A stretch of DNA of 64,000 nt from Betaproteobacteria bacterium. GTDB taxonomy: Bacteria; Pseudomonadota; Gammaproteobacteria; Burkholderiales; SG8-39. The notes below the pieces were generated by a model. The model worked only from the letters and a program-made list of their open reading frames with translations. It was not told the DNA's origin and searched no databases. Shown piece by piece: positions 31,300-40,041 of this stretch. Each line of letters starts with the position of its first letter. The stretch's first letter is position 1. The translations under genes were made by a program, and so were the position numbers. The stretch covers positions 1 to 64,000 of the forward strand of contig SHXF01000003.1 in the NCBI GenBank assembly GCA_009693435.1. The letters run 5' to 3'.

Positions 31300-33666
31300 T
31301 TATGATGTTTGTCCGTTGTGCGCCTTGAGTGTTTGCCAAATTCGATTCCTTGTGATCGGAAGATCTACATGACGTACGCCCAGATGCCAAAGAGCGTCAA
31401 CGACAGCATTCCCGATCGCTGCCGGGGAACCGATCGTTCCGGATTCGCTTCCCCCCTTTACTCCCAACTCATTGTGGGGATTCAGGCTTTCCTGAAATGC
31501 AGTACGGAAGGAAGGCAAATCCGAAGCTCTTGGAATGCAGTAATCCATGAAGCTGCCACTAAGCAATTGTCCGTTCTCATCGTCGTATGAACAGTCTTCG
31601 AACAGGGCCTGACCAATTCCTTGAGCCAAACCCCCGTGAACCTGACCTTCGACAATCATGGGATTGATGAGGCGACCACAGTCATCAACGGCGAAGTAGT
31701 CGCGAAGTTTGACTTCGCACGTAGCAGGGTCAATGATCACGACACATAGATGCGCGCCCGAAGGATGATTTTTTGCTAGTGGGTCGTAAAAGGCAGTCGC
31801 TTCCCAACCGAGTTCGAAGCCGTCTGGATAATTACTGCCGAGATAGGAATGGTGCGCGATCTCACGAAAAGAGATTTTTCGGTCTGTGCCGCCAATCATA
31901 TAGGCGCCGTCCTTGAACTGGATATCCGCTGCGTCACATTCAAGTAGATGCGCCGCGAGGATCTTTCCTTTCTCAACGACGCGCTTGCAGGCGACGGCAA
32001 TCGCCATACCGCCTACGGAAACCGATCGTGCTCCCCATGTCCCGATGCCCATCGGGACTATTTGAGTGTCTCCCTCTATTACTTCTATGTCATCCATGTC
32101 GCAGCCGAGATAGTCTGCCGCGATTTGGCTGTAAGTCGTTACGTGTCCCTGCCCATGCGAATGACTTCCCGACAGTACCAACACGCGACCGCTAGGGTGT
32201 ATGCGAACCAGGGCCGATTCATAACCTCCTAGTTTCCGGCCGCTTTTGGCGTCGGCCTTGCTGGGTCCCGTGCCAGCGATGTCGGGAAAAACAGCAACGC
32301 CGATGCCCATAAGGACTCCTTCCTGGCGAAGCTGGAGTTGTTGCGACCTGAGTTTTTCGTACTCCGACATCTCCTCAATCTTGGCTAGCAGTCCAGGCGG
32401 GTTGCCGGATTCATACACAAGGCCGGTAGGGGTGGTGTACGGGAATTGTTCCTGCTGAATGAAATTTCTCTTGCGCAGCTCGCATACGTCCATTCCTATC
32501 TCGCGCGCGGCATTCTCGAGAAGGCGCTCCACGACGAATGTCGCTTCGGGTCGACCTGAACCACGGTAGACATCAACCGAGCCAGTATTCGTATAGGCCG
32601 CTCGTACTCTGTAGCGGATTAGTGGGATGGTATAGAGCTGCGGGAGTATGTGTGTGTAGGGGCCCACAGGTACGATGGGACCCCAACCGCTCAGGTATGC
32701 GCCAATATTGGCTATTGTGTCGACGTCTACCCCAATTATCTTGCCGTCCGAATCCAAGGCCATCCTGCAGCGGGTAATGTGCGCCCGCGCATGAGTGTCC
32801 GTGGCCAGGCTTTCCGATCGCGTCGAAGTCCAGCGCACCGGACGCCCTATAAGCTTGGATGCCCAAAGGACGAGCGGTTGTTCCGGATAGTGATACACCT
32901 TGATCCCAAAGCCACCGCCCACGTCTGGTGCGACCACTCGAAGCTTGTGTTCAGGCACGAACAATGAATCCTCGGCAAGCCATCGCCGTGTGATGTGAGG
33001 AACTTGCGTGGACGCCCACAGCGTGTACCGATCGTCAGCCATATCATAGTGGCCCAGATAGGTGCGCGGCTCCATCGGACAGCCGGTTACCCTGTTCACA
33101 TTAATCTCCAGCTTTGTGACGTGCGCTGCCCGCGCAAAAGCGGCCTCTATGGCTTGATCATCACCACCAACAACGTCATAAACCAGATTCGTGCCGAGCC
33201 TCTCATGCAAGATGGGCGCTCCCTCCTCGAGGGCCTTTGCCGCAGAGACGACGGTGGGCAGCGGCTCAAATTCAATATCGATTGCTTCAGTGGCATCGAT
33301 AGCTTGTTCGCGAGTCTCGGCAATTACAGCAGCAATGCCTTCGCCCACTTGCCTTACATGATTACCTGCAAGGACCGGACGTAGAACCTCATTCATTGGC
33401 CTTCCATCTCTGGAGCGCACCGGCGTCATGCAGGGAAGGACTCCAAGGCCAGCGTCATCCCAGTCTTTTGCCGTAAGAATTTTCAGCACGCCAGGCATCC
33501 TCCGGGCGTTCGTGATGGAGAGATTTGCGATTCGAGCATGGGCGTGAGGGCTACGAAGCATGGCCAAACTCGTTTCGTTTGGCAAAACCATGTCATCGAC
33601 GTAACGGCCTTTGCCGATTAGAAATCTAACGTCTTCGCGCCTCTTGATAGATTTTCCACTAAACAT
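31300..33666 (-). CDS. Xanthine dehydrogenase-family molybdopterin-binding subunit (molybdenum hydroxylase large subunit)
   Basis: A 788-residue CoxL/XdhB-type large subunit. The a/b hammerhead starts RREDVRFLIGKGRYVDD (residues about 6-22) and the Mo-cofactor region runs from D-V-G-G-G-F-G-I-K (about 259). The catalytic Glu is in G-V-K-G-G-S-E-S-G-T-I-G near residue 750. It hydroxylates aromatic heterocycles or aldehydes with water as oxygen source. Partner FAD (CoxM) and 2Fe-2S (CoxS) subunits are absent from the window; the next gene is a Rieske protein instead. The upstream 26 in-frame residues are excluded because they are arginine-rich and unlike the family. Confidence 0.93.
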   Translation of the reverse strand: MFSGKSIKRREDVRFLIGKGRYVDDMVLPNETSLAMLRSPHAHARIANLSITNARRMPGVLKILTAKDWDDAGLGVLPCMTPVRSRDGRPMNEVLRPVLAGNHVRQVGEGIAAVIAETREQAIDATEAIDIEFEPLPTVVSAAKALEEGAPILHERLGTNLVYDVVGGDDQAIEAAFARAAHVTKLEINVNRVTGCPMEPRTYLGHYDMADDRYTLWASTQVPHITRRWLAEDSLFVPEHKLRVVAPDVGGGFGIKVYHYPEQPLVLWASKLIGRPVRWTSTRSESLATDTHARAHITRCRMALDSDGKIIGVDVDTIANIGAYLSGWGPIVPVGPYTHILPQLYTIPLIRYRVRAAYTNTGSVDVYRGSGRPEATFVVERLLENAAREIGMDVCELRKRNFIQQEQFPYTTPTGLVYESGNPPGLLAKIEEMSEYEKLRSQQLQLRQEGVLMGIGVAVFPDIAGTGPSKADAKSGRKLGGYESALVRIHPSGRVLVLSGSHSHGQGHVTTYSQIAADYLGCDMDDIEVIEGDTQIVPMGIGTWGARSVSVGGMAIAVACKRVVEKGKILAAHLLECDAADIQFKDGAYMIGGTDRKISFREIAHHSYLGSNYPDGFELGWEATAFYDPLAKNHPSGAHLCVVIIDPATCEVKLRDYFAVDDCGRLINPMIVEGQVHGGLAQGIGQALFEDCSYDDENGQLLSGSFMDYCIPRASDLPSFRTAFQESLNPHNELGVKGGSESGTIGSPAAIGNAVVDALWHLGVRHVDLPITRNRIWQTLKAHNGQTS

Positions 33667-33852
33667 TGTTATGGTTTCCTTGGATCTATATTGTTCAGGA
33701 AGCGCATTGAGAGGGCTCCTGCGAGGAAGCAATCGCAGAGGCAAAATCGAAATTTACCAATAGTCCTTTTTGGCGATTTGACCATGGCTTTCACCATCGA
33801 TGCCCCGAATCGAGGCGATGCCCAGTACAGAGGAATAGGCGAGCCAAGTTGC

Positions 33853-33884
33853 TTGACGTCAAACCAAAGTGGATACTAATATCC
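33853..33884 (+). promoter_or_regulatory. Shared promoter/operator element, copy 1
   Basis: TTGACGTC (33853-33860), 8 bp, then GTGGATACTAATATCC (33869-33884). The last 14 bases are an inverted repeat GGATA-ctaa-TATCC. TTGACG and TAATAT are 18 bp apart and could be -35 and -10 boxes. It ends 67 bp before the di-iron oxidase ATG. The 16 bp block recurs exactly at 37968-37983. Confidence 0.55.
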
Positions 33885-33950
33885 GAAAATAGGCTTCTTT
33901 GCAAGGACCCGCAAAGTTGCACCGATAGCTAGACCTAAGGGAGCAGCACC

Positions 33951-34667
33951 ATGGAAAGGAAACAACCATCCGAGGCTGATTACAAAGCAGCGATAAAGTC
34001 CATCACGGCAATCCATGCAGCTAAACCCAGATCCGGCCACCGGATTTGGAAAGATCTGGTGGAAGGCAATCTGAGTCGTCCGCAGGTGGTGGAATTCCTC
34101 AAGCAATCTGGCTGCATTCCGCTCTATAACCACCACTTTCATGGACATCTCTACATCAACTGTCCAAATGCAGAGTGGCGGTCGCGAATGGCTGAGGTCG
34201 TGTATGAGGAAGGGACGGGGCGCATCTATTCGGATGGTGTCGCTCACTTTGAACTCTATCTTAGAATGGGCGAAGCATTCGGCATTTCCCGGGAAGAAAT
34301 GTACGGCACAAAGCTATGTGCCGGCGCACTCGGCGTTCGACATTTCTACGAGAACATCTGTAGACGAAGTTTTCTTGAAGGATTTGCCGCGCTCTCGTTA
34401 GGCGGGGAGGCGTCGGGACCCGGGGTGATTGGAAAGGTTTCCGATGCCTTCATAAAGCACTATGGTCTGACTGCGGAGCAAGCGAGGTTTTATAGCGTTC
34501 ACGAGGAGGCAGATTCCGATCACTCCAGCGGAGGAATGGAATTCCTCCATGAGTTCGCAAAAAATCAGTCGGAACTGGACTTGGCAATCAAGTCAGTGGA
34601 AGACGCGGTGGATGTGATGTGGGGAATGTGGGAGGAGATTTTGCATCGAGTACAGAAAATAAAATAG
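33951..34667 (+). CDS. Heme-oxygenase-like di-iron oxidase/iron-containing redox enzyme (TenA/PqqC superfamily)
   Basis: A 238-residue all-helical protein. The iron-ligand pattern of HDO enzymes is visible: NHHFHGHLYINCPN (residues about 63-76), VYEEGTGRIYSDGVAHFELY (about 84-103, with E and H ligands) and YSVHEEADSDHSSGG (about 182-196, with H-E-E and D-x-D-H). HDO relatives include UndA, BesC and CADD, which cleave or oxidise carbon-nitrogen and carbon-carbon bonds using O2. GGGAG precedes the ATG. It leads a plus-strand set with a Bug receptor and hydrolase, and is a strong candidate for a key step of the island's pathway. Confidence 0.82.
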   Translation: MERKQPSEADYKAAIKSITAIHAAKPRSGHRIWKDLVEGNLSRPQVVEFLKQSGCIPLYNHHFHGHLYINCPNAEWRSRMAEVVYEEGTGRIYSDGVAHFELYLRMGEAFGISREEMYGTKLCAGALGVRHFYENICRRSFLEGFAALSLGGEASGPGVIGKVSDAFIKHYGLTAEQARFYSVHEEADSDHSSGGMEFLHEFAKNQSELDLAIKSVEDAVDVMWGMWEEILHRVQKIK

Positions 34668-34722
34668 CACCCCTAATCCGATCGTCAGAACGGTGTCAAC
34701 GACTAAACCAGGAGCGGCTCTC

Positions 34723-35691
34723 ATGAAGCTAGGATTATTTGCGAACTTGCTTGTCGGAACGTTGCTGATCGGCGCCACAAGCGCGGCTCGCACGCAGTCA
34801 ACGGAATATCCGAACAGACCGGTCCGAATCATCGTCCCATTTGCGGCAGGCGCTGGCACCGACCTCTTGGCGCGCGTTATCGCACAAAAATTGCAGGAGC
34901 GACTTGGTCAGCCTTTCCTTGTTGAGAACAAGGCCGGCGCCGGTGGGAATATTGGCGCGGAGTTCGTTGCGAAAAGCCCCAACGACGGCTACACGCTGCT
35001 CTTGGCGCAAAATGGCCTGACGACGATTCCTTACTTGCTAAAGGCAGCGCCTTTTGACGCGATTAGGGACTTCGCTCCCGTAGGGATCTTGGCTGAACTT
35101 CCCGTGATATTCGCAGTACCAACGACCGTCCCGGCGAAAACGATTAATGAGTTTGTCGCGTACGCGAAGGAGAATCCAGGGAAGTTGTCCTACGCATCGG
35201 CAGGCATCGGCAGTCCACAGCATTTGCTGGCGGAGTTGTTCCTGAGCATGACTGGAACTCGGATTGTGCACATACCCTACAAGGGCGGTATTGCCCCGTT
35301 GAACGCGATGGTGGCCGGGGAAGTTCAGTTCACATTGATATCCATGGGTACCGCATTGCCGTTTGTTACCTCAGGGAAGGTACGAGCATTGGGGGTCGGT
35401 GGGCGTCGGCGACACCCCACTATGACCGACCTTCCCGCCATCGACGAATCAGTCCCCGGCTATGAAGCTGTGTTTTGGTACGGCGTAGTAGCGCCAGCGG
35501 GTACGCCCGTTGCGATCATCAACAAGCTCTCGGATGAGCAACGCGCAGCCTTGAAGCTTCCCGATGTTCGCGAACGTCTTCGTGCGTTTGATTTTGTCGG
35601 AGGCACTGCAGAAGAAATGCGCAAGACAATGCTGACGGACTACGAAAGATGGGGAAAGGTCGTAAAGTTTTCTGGGCTAAAAGCGGAATAA
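34723..35691 (+). CDS. Bug-family tripartite tricarboxylate transporter substrate-binding protein
   Basis: A 322-residue receptor with signal peptide MKLGLFANLLVGTLLIGATS. Motifs: YPNRPVRIIVPFAAGAGTDL, FLVENKAGAGGNIGAE, NDGYTLLLAQ, HIPYKGGIAPLNAMVAGEVQ and Y-E-R-W-G-K-V-V-K at the C-terminus. AGGAGCGG precedes the ATG, 55 bp after the di-iron oxidase gene, so they probably share a transcript. It is the likely uptake receptor for the island's substrate. GC content matches the island rather than the flanks. Confidence 0.93.
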   Translation: MKLGLFANLLVGTLLIGATSAARTQSTEYPNRPVRIIVPFAAGAGTDLLARVIAQKLQERLGQPFLVENKAGAGGNIGAEFVAKSPNDGYTLLLAQNGLTTIPYLLKAAPFDAIRDFAPVGILAELPVIFAVPTTVPAKTINEFVAYAKENPGKLSYASAGIGSPQHLLAELFLSMTGTRIVHIPYKGGIAPLNAMVAGEVQFTLISMGTALPFVTSGKVRALGVGGRRRHPTMTDLPAIDESVPGYEAVFWYGVVAPAGTPVAIINKLSDEQRAALKLPDVRERLRAFDFVGGTAEEMRKTMLTDYERWGKVVKFSGLKAE

Positions 35692-35845
35692 TTGCTCGCT
35701 CTCCAAGCAGGTGATCATTAGGCGGTTCAAAATTTCGACACTGCGACGTTCTGGAACGGTTGATTCACAGTCTGAGGCGATGGGTCCAGCGATGCCCAAC
35801 TGGCAGGGCGAGGAAACCTTGCGAGGCGTCGTGAGGTTGGAGGGC

Positions 35846-35887
35846 ATCAAACGGGAATAATCAAACGGGAATAATCAAGCGGGAATA
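35846..35887 (+). repeat. 14 bp tandem repeat (three copies) before a hydrolase gene
   Basis: ATCAAACGGGAATA at 35846-35859 and 35860-35873, ATCAAGCGGGAATA at 35874-35887. The last copy ends 20 bp before the hydrolase ATG, and each copy carries a GGGA that could serve as part of a ribosome binding site. The rest of the 216 bp gap shows nothing clear. Confidence 0.85.
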
Positions 35888-35907
35888 TCAAGTTCGCCAA
35901 GTTCACT

Positions 35908-36735
35908 ATGCAGATTAAGTTTGCGGCGCTCAATGGAATTCGCACCCGCTATCTAATTGCGGGCTCCGGCGCGCCTATTGTGCTTGTACACGGCATTGGT
36001 CTGTCCTTCGAATGCTGGATCCACAACGTGGAGCCACTCAGTCGTCGCTACACGGTAATCGCGCCGGATCTCCTTGGACATGGCTTTACCGACGCAGTCA
36101 ATTTTGGGCGCGAGGCATCCCAGCTGGTCAACGCTCGCCACATTACAGCCCTTACCGAAAGCTTGGGCTTCACATCATTTGATGTAGTGGGAAGCTCCTT
36201 CGGAGGACTTGTGTCGGCATTGATATATTTCAATAATCCCGGACGGGTTCGAAAGCTTACTCTGGCGTGCAGCGCTTCCACGTTCCAATCGGAAGCAAGC
36301 CAAGCGGCGGCGCTACGTGCGGCGGTGGCCAATGGGACGCAGGCAATGGCGAATCCGACCCTGGAGTCATGCCGCCGCAGAATTCAACATATCGTGTACG
36401 ACCCGTCTATCGTGCCCGACGCATTGCTATGGCCTCAACTTACCTCTTATGCCCTGCCTGATCGATTGGCGGCCTATGAGGCGACGATTGAGACGTGTCT
36501 CGCCAACTTGGCGGACCCCAGTTCGCAGGTTGCTTGGCGATTGGCGGCACTCAAGGTTCCGAGCTGGGTCTTGGCTGGACGCAATGATCCAAGAGCTGAC
36601 TGGCGCCAACATTCTGAAGGAGTAAAGATGATGTCCGATGCTCGACTCTCGGTCTATGAGAACTGCGGACATCTGCCATTTCTCGAACATCCCGACAAAT
36701 TTAACTCCGACTTGATAGAATTTCTAGGGCACTAG
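35908..36735 (+). CDS. Alpha/beta hydrolase (ring-cleavage product hydrolase-like)
   Basis: A 275-residue hydrolase with a complete triad: oxyanion LVHGIG (residues about 27-32), nucleophile V-V-G-S-S-F-G-G (about 93-100), Asp in LAGRNDPRADW (about 226) and His in E-N-C-G-H-L-P-F-L-E-H-P (about 254). This matches MhpC/BphD C-C hydrolases and N-formylmaleamate deformylase-type NicD. It follows the Bug receptor and could open or deacylate the ring-cleavage product made by the VOC dioxygenase. A triplicated 14 bp repeat lies in its leader. Confidence 0.88.
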   Translation: MQIKFAALNGIRTRYLIAGSGAPIVLVHGIGLSFECWIHNVEPLSRRYTVIAPDLLGHGFTDAVNFGREASQLVNARHITALTESLGFTSFDVVGSSFGGLVSALIYFNNPGRVRKLTLACSASTFQSEASQAAALRAAVANGTQAMANPTLESCRRRIQHIVYDPSIVPDALLWPQLTSYALPDRLAAYEATIETCLANLADPSSQVAWRLAALKVPSWVLAGRNDPRADWRQHSEGVKMMSDARLSVYENCGHLPFLEHPDKFNSDLIEFLGH

Positions 36736-36823
36736 CATCAGCTCTGAGCAGGGCTGCGAATACATGATCCTTGTACGCTCGGTGATTTAATGCTCACCCA
36801 GCTCGACGGACGGTGGGATATCG

Positions 36824-37669
36824 CTAACCATCGGTAATTATTCGCAGGAGCGTCTGGTTGAAAGGTGTTGCACCTTCATACGAAACCCAATGTCCGGCGC
36901 CTGCTATGAAGTGTAATTCGCGGAAATTCGGCGCCTCTTCCAATACGTGATGCAAACGGTCGTGGCAGGATCGATACAAGACATCCTCCTTGCCCCAGAT
37001 TCCGTATAGAGGGCAGCTTATCTGCGGTAATTTCTTCCGAAGCGCGTTCGCATCCGAATAAATCATCCTGCTACGATTCTTTAGTCGATCGCGTTCCGCG
37101 TTGGCTGCGTAGAGCGCTACTGAGATGTCGTCTACGGATGCAGGGTCGTAAAACATGAGTCTTTGAAGGTTTTGGCGATGCGCCGCATCACGCTGGATTG
37201 AATCTGACAGTTTCCGCCATGGCACGAGCGGAACAATATCGAGAGAGTAAAGGCCGAAACCTGGTGCTCCGACCAGGATCAGTCGTTCAATTGCGGTTGA
37301 ACGTGCTGCTGCAATGAAACCGGCCAACAGAGCGCCGAAAGAGAAGCCGACCAGATCGTAGGGCTCCGCAATCAATTGTCCAATGCCGAGCTGAAGCATT
37401 GCAATTGATGATTCGATATTATCGTCTCCGGGGGGCAGGGAAGACTCGCCGTGGCCGGGCAGGTCGGGTACCCATACGGTGCGACACGCGGCCAGCGGGC
37501 CGATATTTCTGATCCAGTGTGTCCAACTGCCACCGCCCCCATGGAGTAAAAGTATAGGGGGCCCGCTTCCCCAGCGCCGCCATACAATGGATCCGTCGCT
37601 CCAGGACGATTCTATTCGAAGCGCACTGGGAGCGATTTGTTCATGCACCGTAGTCGGCCGGTCTCTCAT
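36824..37669 (-). CDS. Alpha/beta hydrolase
   Basis: A 281-residue hydrolase facing the previous one. LLLHGGGGSWTHW (residues about 40-52), nucleophile L-V-G-F-S-F-G-A (about 106-113), acid in I-W-G-K-E-D-V-L (about 224) and catalytic His in A-G-A-G-H-W-V-S-Y-E (about 258) are intact. The GGGGSWTHW oxyanion loop is seen in aromatic-pathway esterases and amidases. It is convergent with the other hydrolase, 88 bp apart, and not obviously a duplicate (low identity by eye). Substrate not determinable. Confidence 0.87.
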   Translation of the reverse strand: MRDRPTTVHEQIAPSALRIESSWSDGSIVWRRWGSGPPILLLHGGGGSWTHWIRNIGPLAACRTVWVPDLPGHGESSLPPGDDNIESSIAMLQLGIGQLIAEPYDLVGFSFGALLAGFIAAARSTAIERLILVGAPGFGLYSLDIVPLVPWRKLSDSIQRDAAHRQNLQRLMFYDPASVDDISVALYAANAERDRLKNRSRMIYSDANALRKKLPQISCPLYGIWGKEDVLYRSCHDRLHHVLEEAPNFRELHFIAGAGHWVSYEGATPFNQTLLRIITDG

Positions 37670-37955
37670 TAAAAATCCCTTCCACGTTCCATTAGGCCGC
37701 TCGAATCAGTTAGCGGGTAGATCCGGGCAGGACCACGGGAAAGCAGCACGTTGGACAAGATCGGGAGTGCGTGACGCCGCTGAAAGGTCACGGCTTGCAG
37801 TGGCTTGAGCGGCGCTTCCCGGACCGGTTCTTATTAATTGGATACGAGAATGCAGTAAGGTCGAGGTCAAGAGCGAGTTGTGTGATTGTCTGGAGGGTAT
37901 CCGACCAATGGTTCGTGAGACATTCTAAAATCAATGTGAAGACTCGAAAAGGACC
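37670..37955. other. 286 bp intergenic region without a supported gene
   Basis: Divergent spacer between the minus-strand hydrolase and the RidA gene. Short open frames exist but show no family features or binding sites. The functional content appears to be the promoter element at its right end (37956-37983). Confidence 0.5.
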
Positions 37956-37983
37956 TTGACGTCCAATGTGGATACTAATATCC
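37956..37983 (+). promoter_or_regulatory. Shared promoter/operator element, copy 2
   Basis: TTGACGTCC (37956-37964) followed by GTGGATACTAATATCC (37968-37983), exactly matching copy 1 over 16 bp. The spacing between the TTGACG and the palindrome is 4 bp shorter than in copy 1, so only the palindrome and flanks are conserved as a block. It lies 96 bp before the RidA-like gene. Confidence 0.55.
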
Positions 37984-38078
37984 TATTTTCGACCATGGTG
38001 TTCAGTTTCACTGGCCTGTGGTTCAAGCGCGCTCAATGGACAGTTCGCGGCACTTCCGGCTCTCTTGAAGGAATCGAC

Positions 38079-38480
38079 ATGACGCTTCAAAGCATCCGCG
38101 AGGAAATTCGGGTGGACGACCTCAATCCTCCTATAAGTCACTACACCGACGCGGTACGTTTTGGCGATCTGTTGTTTGTCTCGGGCGTGGCGCCACTCGA
38201 TAGCCAACTTAGAGTTCTTGGCGGAGATGATGTCATCGAGCAGACGCGCCACGTCTTTATAGCTTTGGAGAAAATTCTCACAAAGGCCGGCGCTCAGTTC
38301 TCCGATGTACTCAAGGTCACTGTTTTTCTCACAGACGTCGCCGATCGGACGAAAATCAATCCTATTCGAAAACAATATTTTGGCGACACATTACCCGCCT
38401 CGACCCTCATTGGAGTCAAGGAGCTCGCGATTCCGGGCATGAAGGTGGAAATCGAAGCAATTGTTGGCCTCAGGAAATAG
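38079..38480 (+). CDS. RidA-family protein (imine deaminase or aminomuconate/aminoacrylate deaminase-like)
   Basis: A 133-residue YjgF/YER057c/UK114 protein. F-G-D-L-L-F-V-S-G-V-A-P-L-D occupies residues about 27-40, and VTVFLTDVADRTKIN and KVEIEAIVGLRK complete the trimeric fold. The usual catalytic Arg before the final strand (C-A-R-x-E-I-E) is not seen; the strand reads A-I-P-G-M-K-V-E-I-E. In N-heterocycle pathways RidA members deaminate enamines such as 2-aminomuconate or 3-aminoacrylate. GAAGGAATC precedes the ATG. It has its own copy of the shared promoter element. Confidence 0.88.
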   Translation: MTLQSIREEIRVDDLNPPISHYTDAVRFGDLLFVSGVAPLDSQLRVLGGDDVIEQTRHVFIALEKILTKAGAQFSDVLKVTVFLTDVADRTKINPIRKQYFGDTLPASTLIGVKELAIPGMKVEIEAIVGLRK

Positions 38481-38735
38481 AGTGAACACGGGCTCGACGC
38501 TCAGGGCGTGATCCTGCGCGCCATTGAGGATTCTGGTGAGCGGCAAACCAGATTCTGGATCTCCTTGACGCGATCAGCCGCAAGCGTCCCCGGAAACCAT
38601 TAAGCGCAACCGGCTTTCCTGAAGATTGTCAGGACGGAAGTGGCACCGGCGCCATCCTTTATTGTCCATCTTGCCCTCAACGGTCGTAAATCGCCTTACG
38701 GCTGGAAAATGCTCACTACGCGATAGGGGATTGCA

Positions 38736-39902
38736 ATGAATGTCTTGCACAGCGTACGCGTTATCGATCTGGGAAATTTCGTCACCGGTCCGTACGCAAC
38801 CATGATGCTGGCGGAGATGGGTGCCGATGTCGTTAAGGTTGAACGTCCTGGAGTTGGTGATCATTTTCGATCATTCAAAGGGGGACTCTATAGCCCCGAG
38901 TTTCAGTCACACAATCGTCATAAGCGAAGCATCACCCTTGACTACTCGAAGCCTGCTGGTCTTGAGCTATTGTTGGAACTCCTGCAAGGCGCCGATGTAG
39001 TGGTAATGAACAATCGCCCAGGCGTCCCGGAAAAAATGGGTCTTGGCTTTGAACGGCTGCACGCCCTAAACCCCCGGCTCATCTGGTGCTTAATAACGGG
39101 ATTCGGGCCAGATGGTCCCTACGCAACGCGTCCCGGTTTCGACAACGTAGGGCAGAGCCTCAGTGGATACTTATCCATGTTTCACGATGGCGATGACGCG
39201 AGGGTTTGCGGTCCGGCGACGTCCGACGCACTAACCGGCGTATTCGCCTGCATGGCGGTGCTCGGTGCGCTATTTGACCGCGAACGGACCGGTGTGGGAC
39301 GAAAAGTGGAGACGAGCATGCTAGAGGCTACGATGGCATTTGCCGTTCAACCTATCGGTCATTTTCTTGCAACTGGAGAGCCTCCCACACGCTATTCTCG
39401 AGGGGCGATGTCTCAAGCCTATCTGGTGGAGTGCGCTGACGGAAAGCGCCTCGGTCTCCATATGTCGTCGCCCGAAAAATTTTGGAAAGGGTTGACGATG
39501 GCCATGGAGCGGCCCGATCTCTTGGAGAAGTACCCTGACCGGGGTGAACGAATATCGCGCTACAAGGAAATTGCAGATGATCTCGCGGTGGCCTTTCGGA
39601 AACGGCCGCGAAGCGAATGGATGTCGCGACTCGAAGCCCACGACGTCCCATTCGCCCCCGAGAGGAAGATAAACGAACTTGCCGATGACCCGCAAGTGAG
39701 GCATCTGGACTGGTTTTACGAATTAGACCACCCAAAATACGGAAAAGTCGGCGGAACGAGACGTCCAATGACATACGACGGCAAACGCGATGCCACCTTG
39801 CGTCCGCCGCCTGATCTAGGTGAGCACACAGAAGAGATTCTGCGAGAGATCGGTGTGGACGCGGAGCGTCTAGAACGCCTCAAAGAACAAGAATTAATCT
39901 AA
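38736..39902 (+). CDS. CaiB/BaiF family CoA transferase
   Basis: A 388-residue class III CoA transferase. It begins V-R-V-I-D-L-G-N-F-V-T-G-P-Y-A-T-M, with L-A-E-M-G-A-D-V-V-K-V-E-R-P-G next, the classic family opening. N-N-R-P-G-V-P-E-K-M-G-L-G lies at about 89, and the catalytic Asp region is G-R-K-V-E-T-S-M-L-E-A with Glu/Asp variation (the usual 'V-D-V-S-L' Asp is replaced by V-E-T-S). It moves CoA between carboxylic acids, activating a pathway intermediate. AGGGGA lies before the ATG. It is followed by the broken nitronate monooxygenase gene. Confidence 0.92.
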   Translation: MNVLHSVRVIDLGNFVTGPYATMMLAEMGADVVKVERPGVGDHFRSFKGGLYSPEFQSHNRHKRSITLDYSKPAGLELLLELLQGADVVVMNNRPGVPEKMGLGFERLHALNPRLIWCLITGFGPDGPYATRPGFDNVGQSLSGYLSMFHDGDDARVCGPATSDALTGVFACMAVLGALFDRERTGVGRKVETSMLEATMAFAVQPIGHFLATGEPPTRYSRGAMSQAYLVECADGKRLGLHMSSPEKFWKGLTMAMERPDLLEKYPDRGERISRYKEIADDLAVAFRKRPRSEWMSRLEAHDVPFAPERKINELADDPQVRHLDWFYELDHPKYGKVGGTRRPMTYDGKRDATLRPPPDLGEHTEEILREIGVDAERLERLKEQELI

Positions 39903-40041
39903 GAGGCGATCTCGGACGAGTGGGATCGGCGACTTATTTCGATCTATCGATGACAAGCAAGCGAACGGCGCATCCTGAAATAGTTGCAGAGGCGAACCAC
40001 GGTTAAAGTCATTGTTTTGCAATGTGTTGAGCACCTGAGTG

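Noticed and set aside
37771..37959. 62-codon frame before RidA
   Set aside because: Rich in rare combinations, no binding site, overlaps the promoter element.
39179..39190. Third copy of the GGATA..TATCC operator inside the CoA transferase gene
   Set aside because: Shorter spacing (GGATACTTATCC), and fully explained by the coding sequence.
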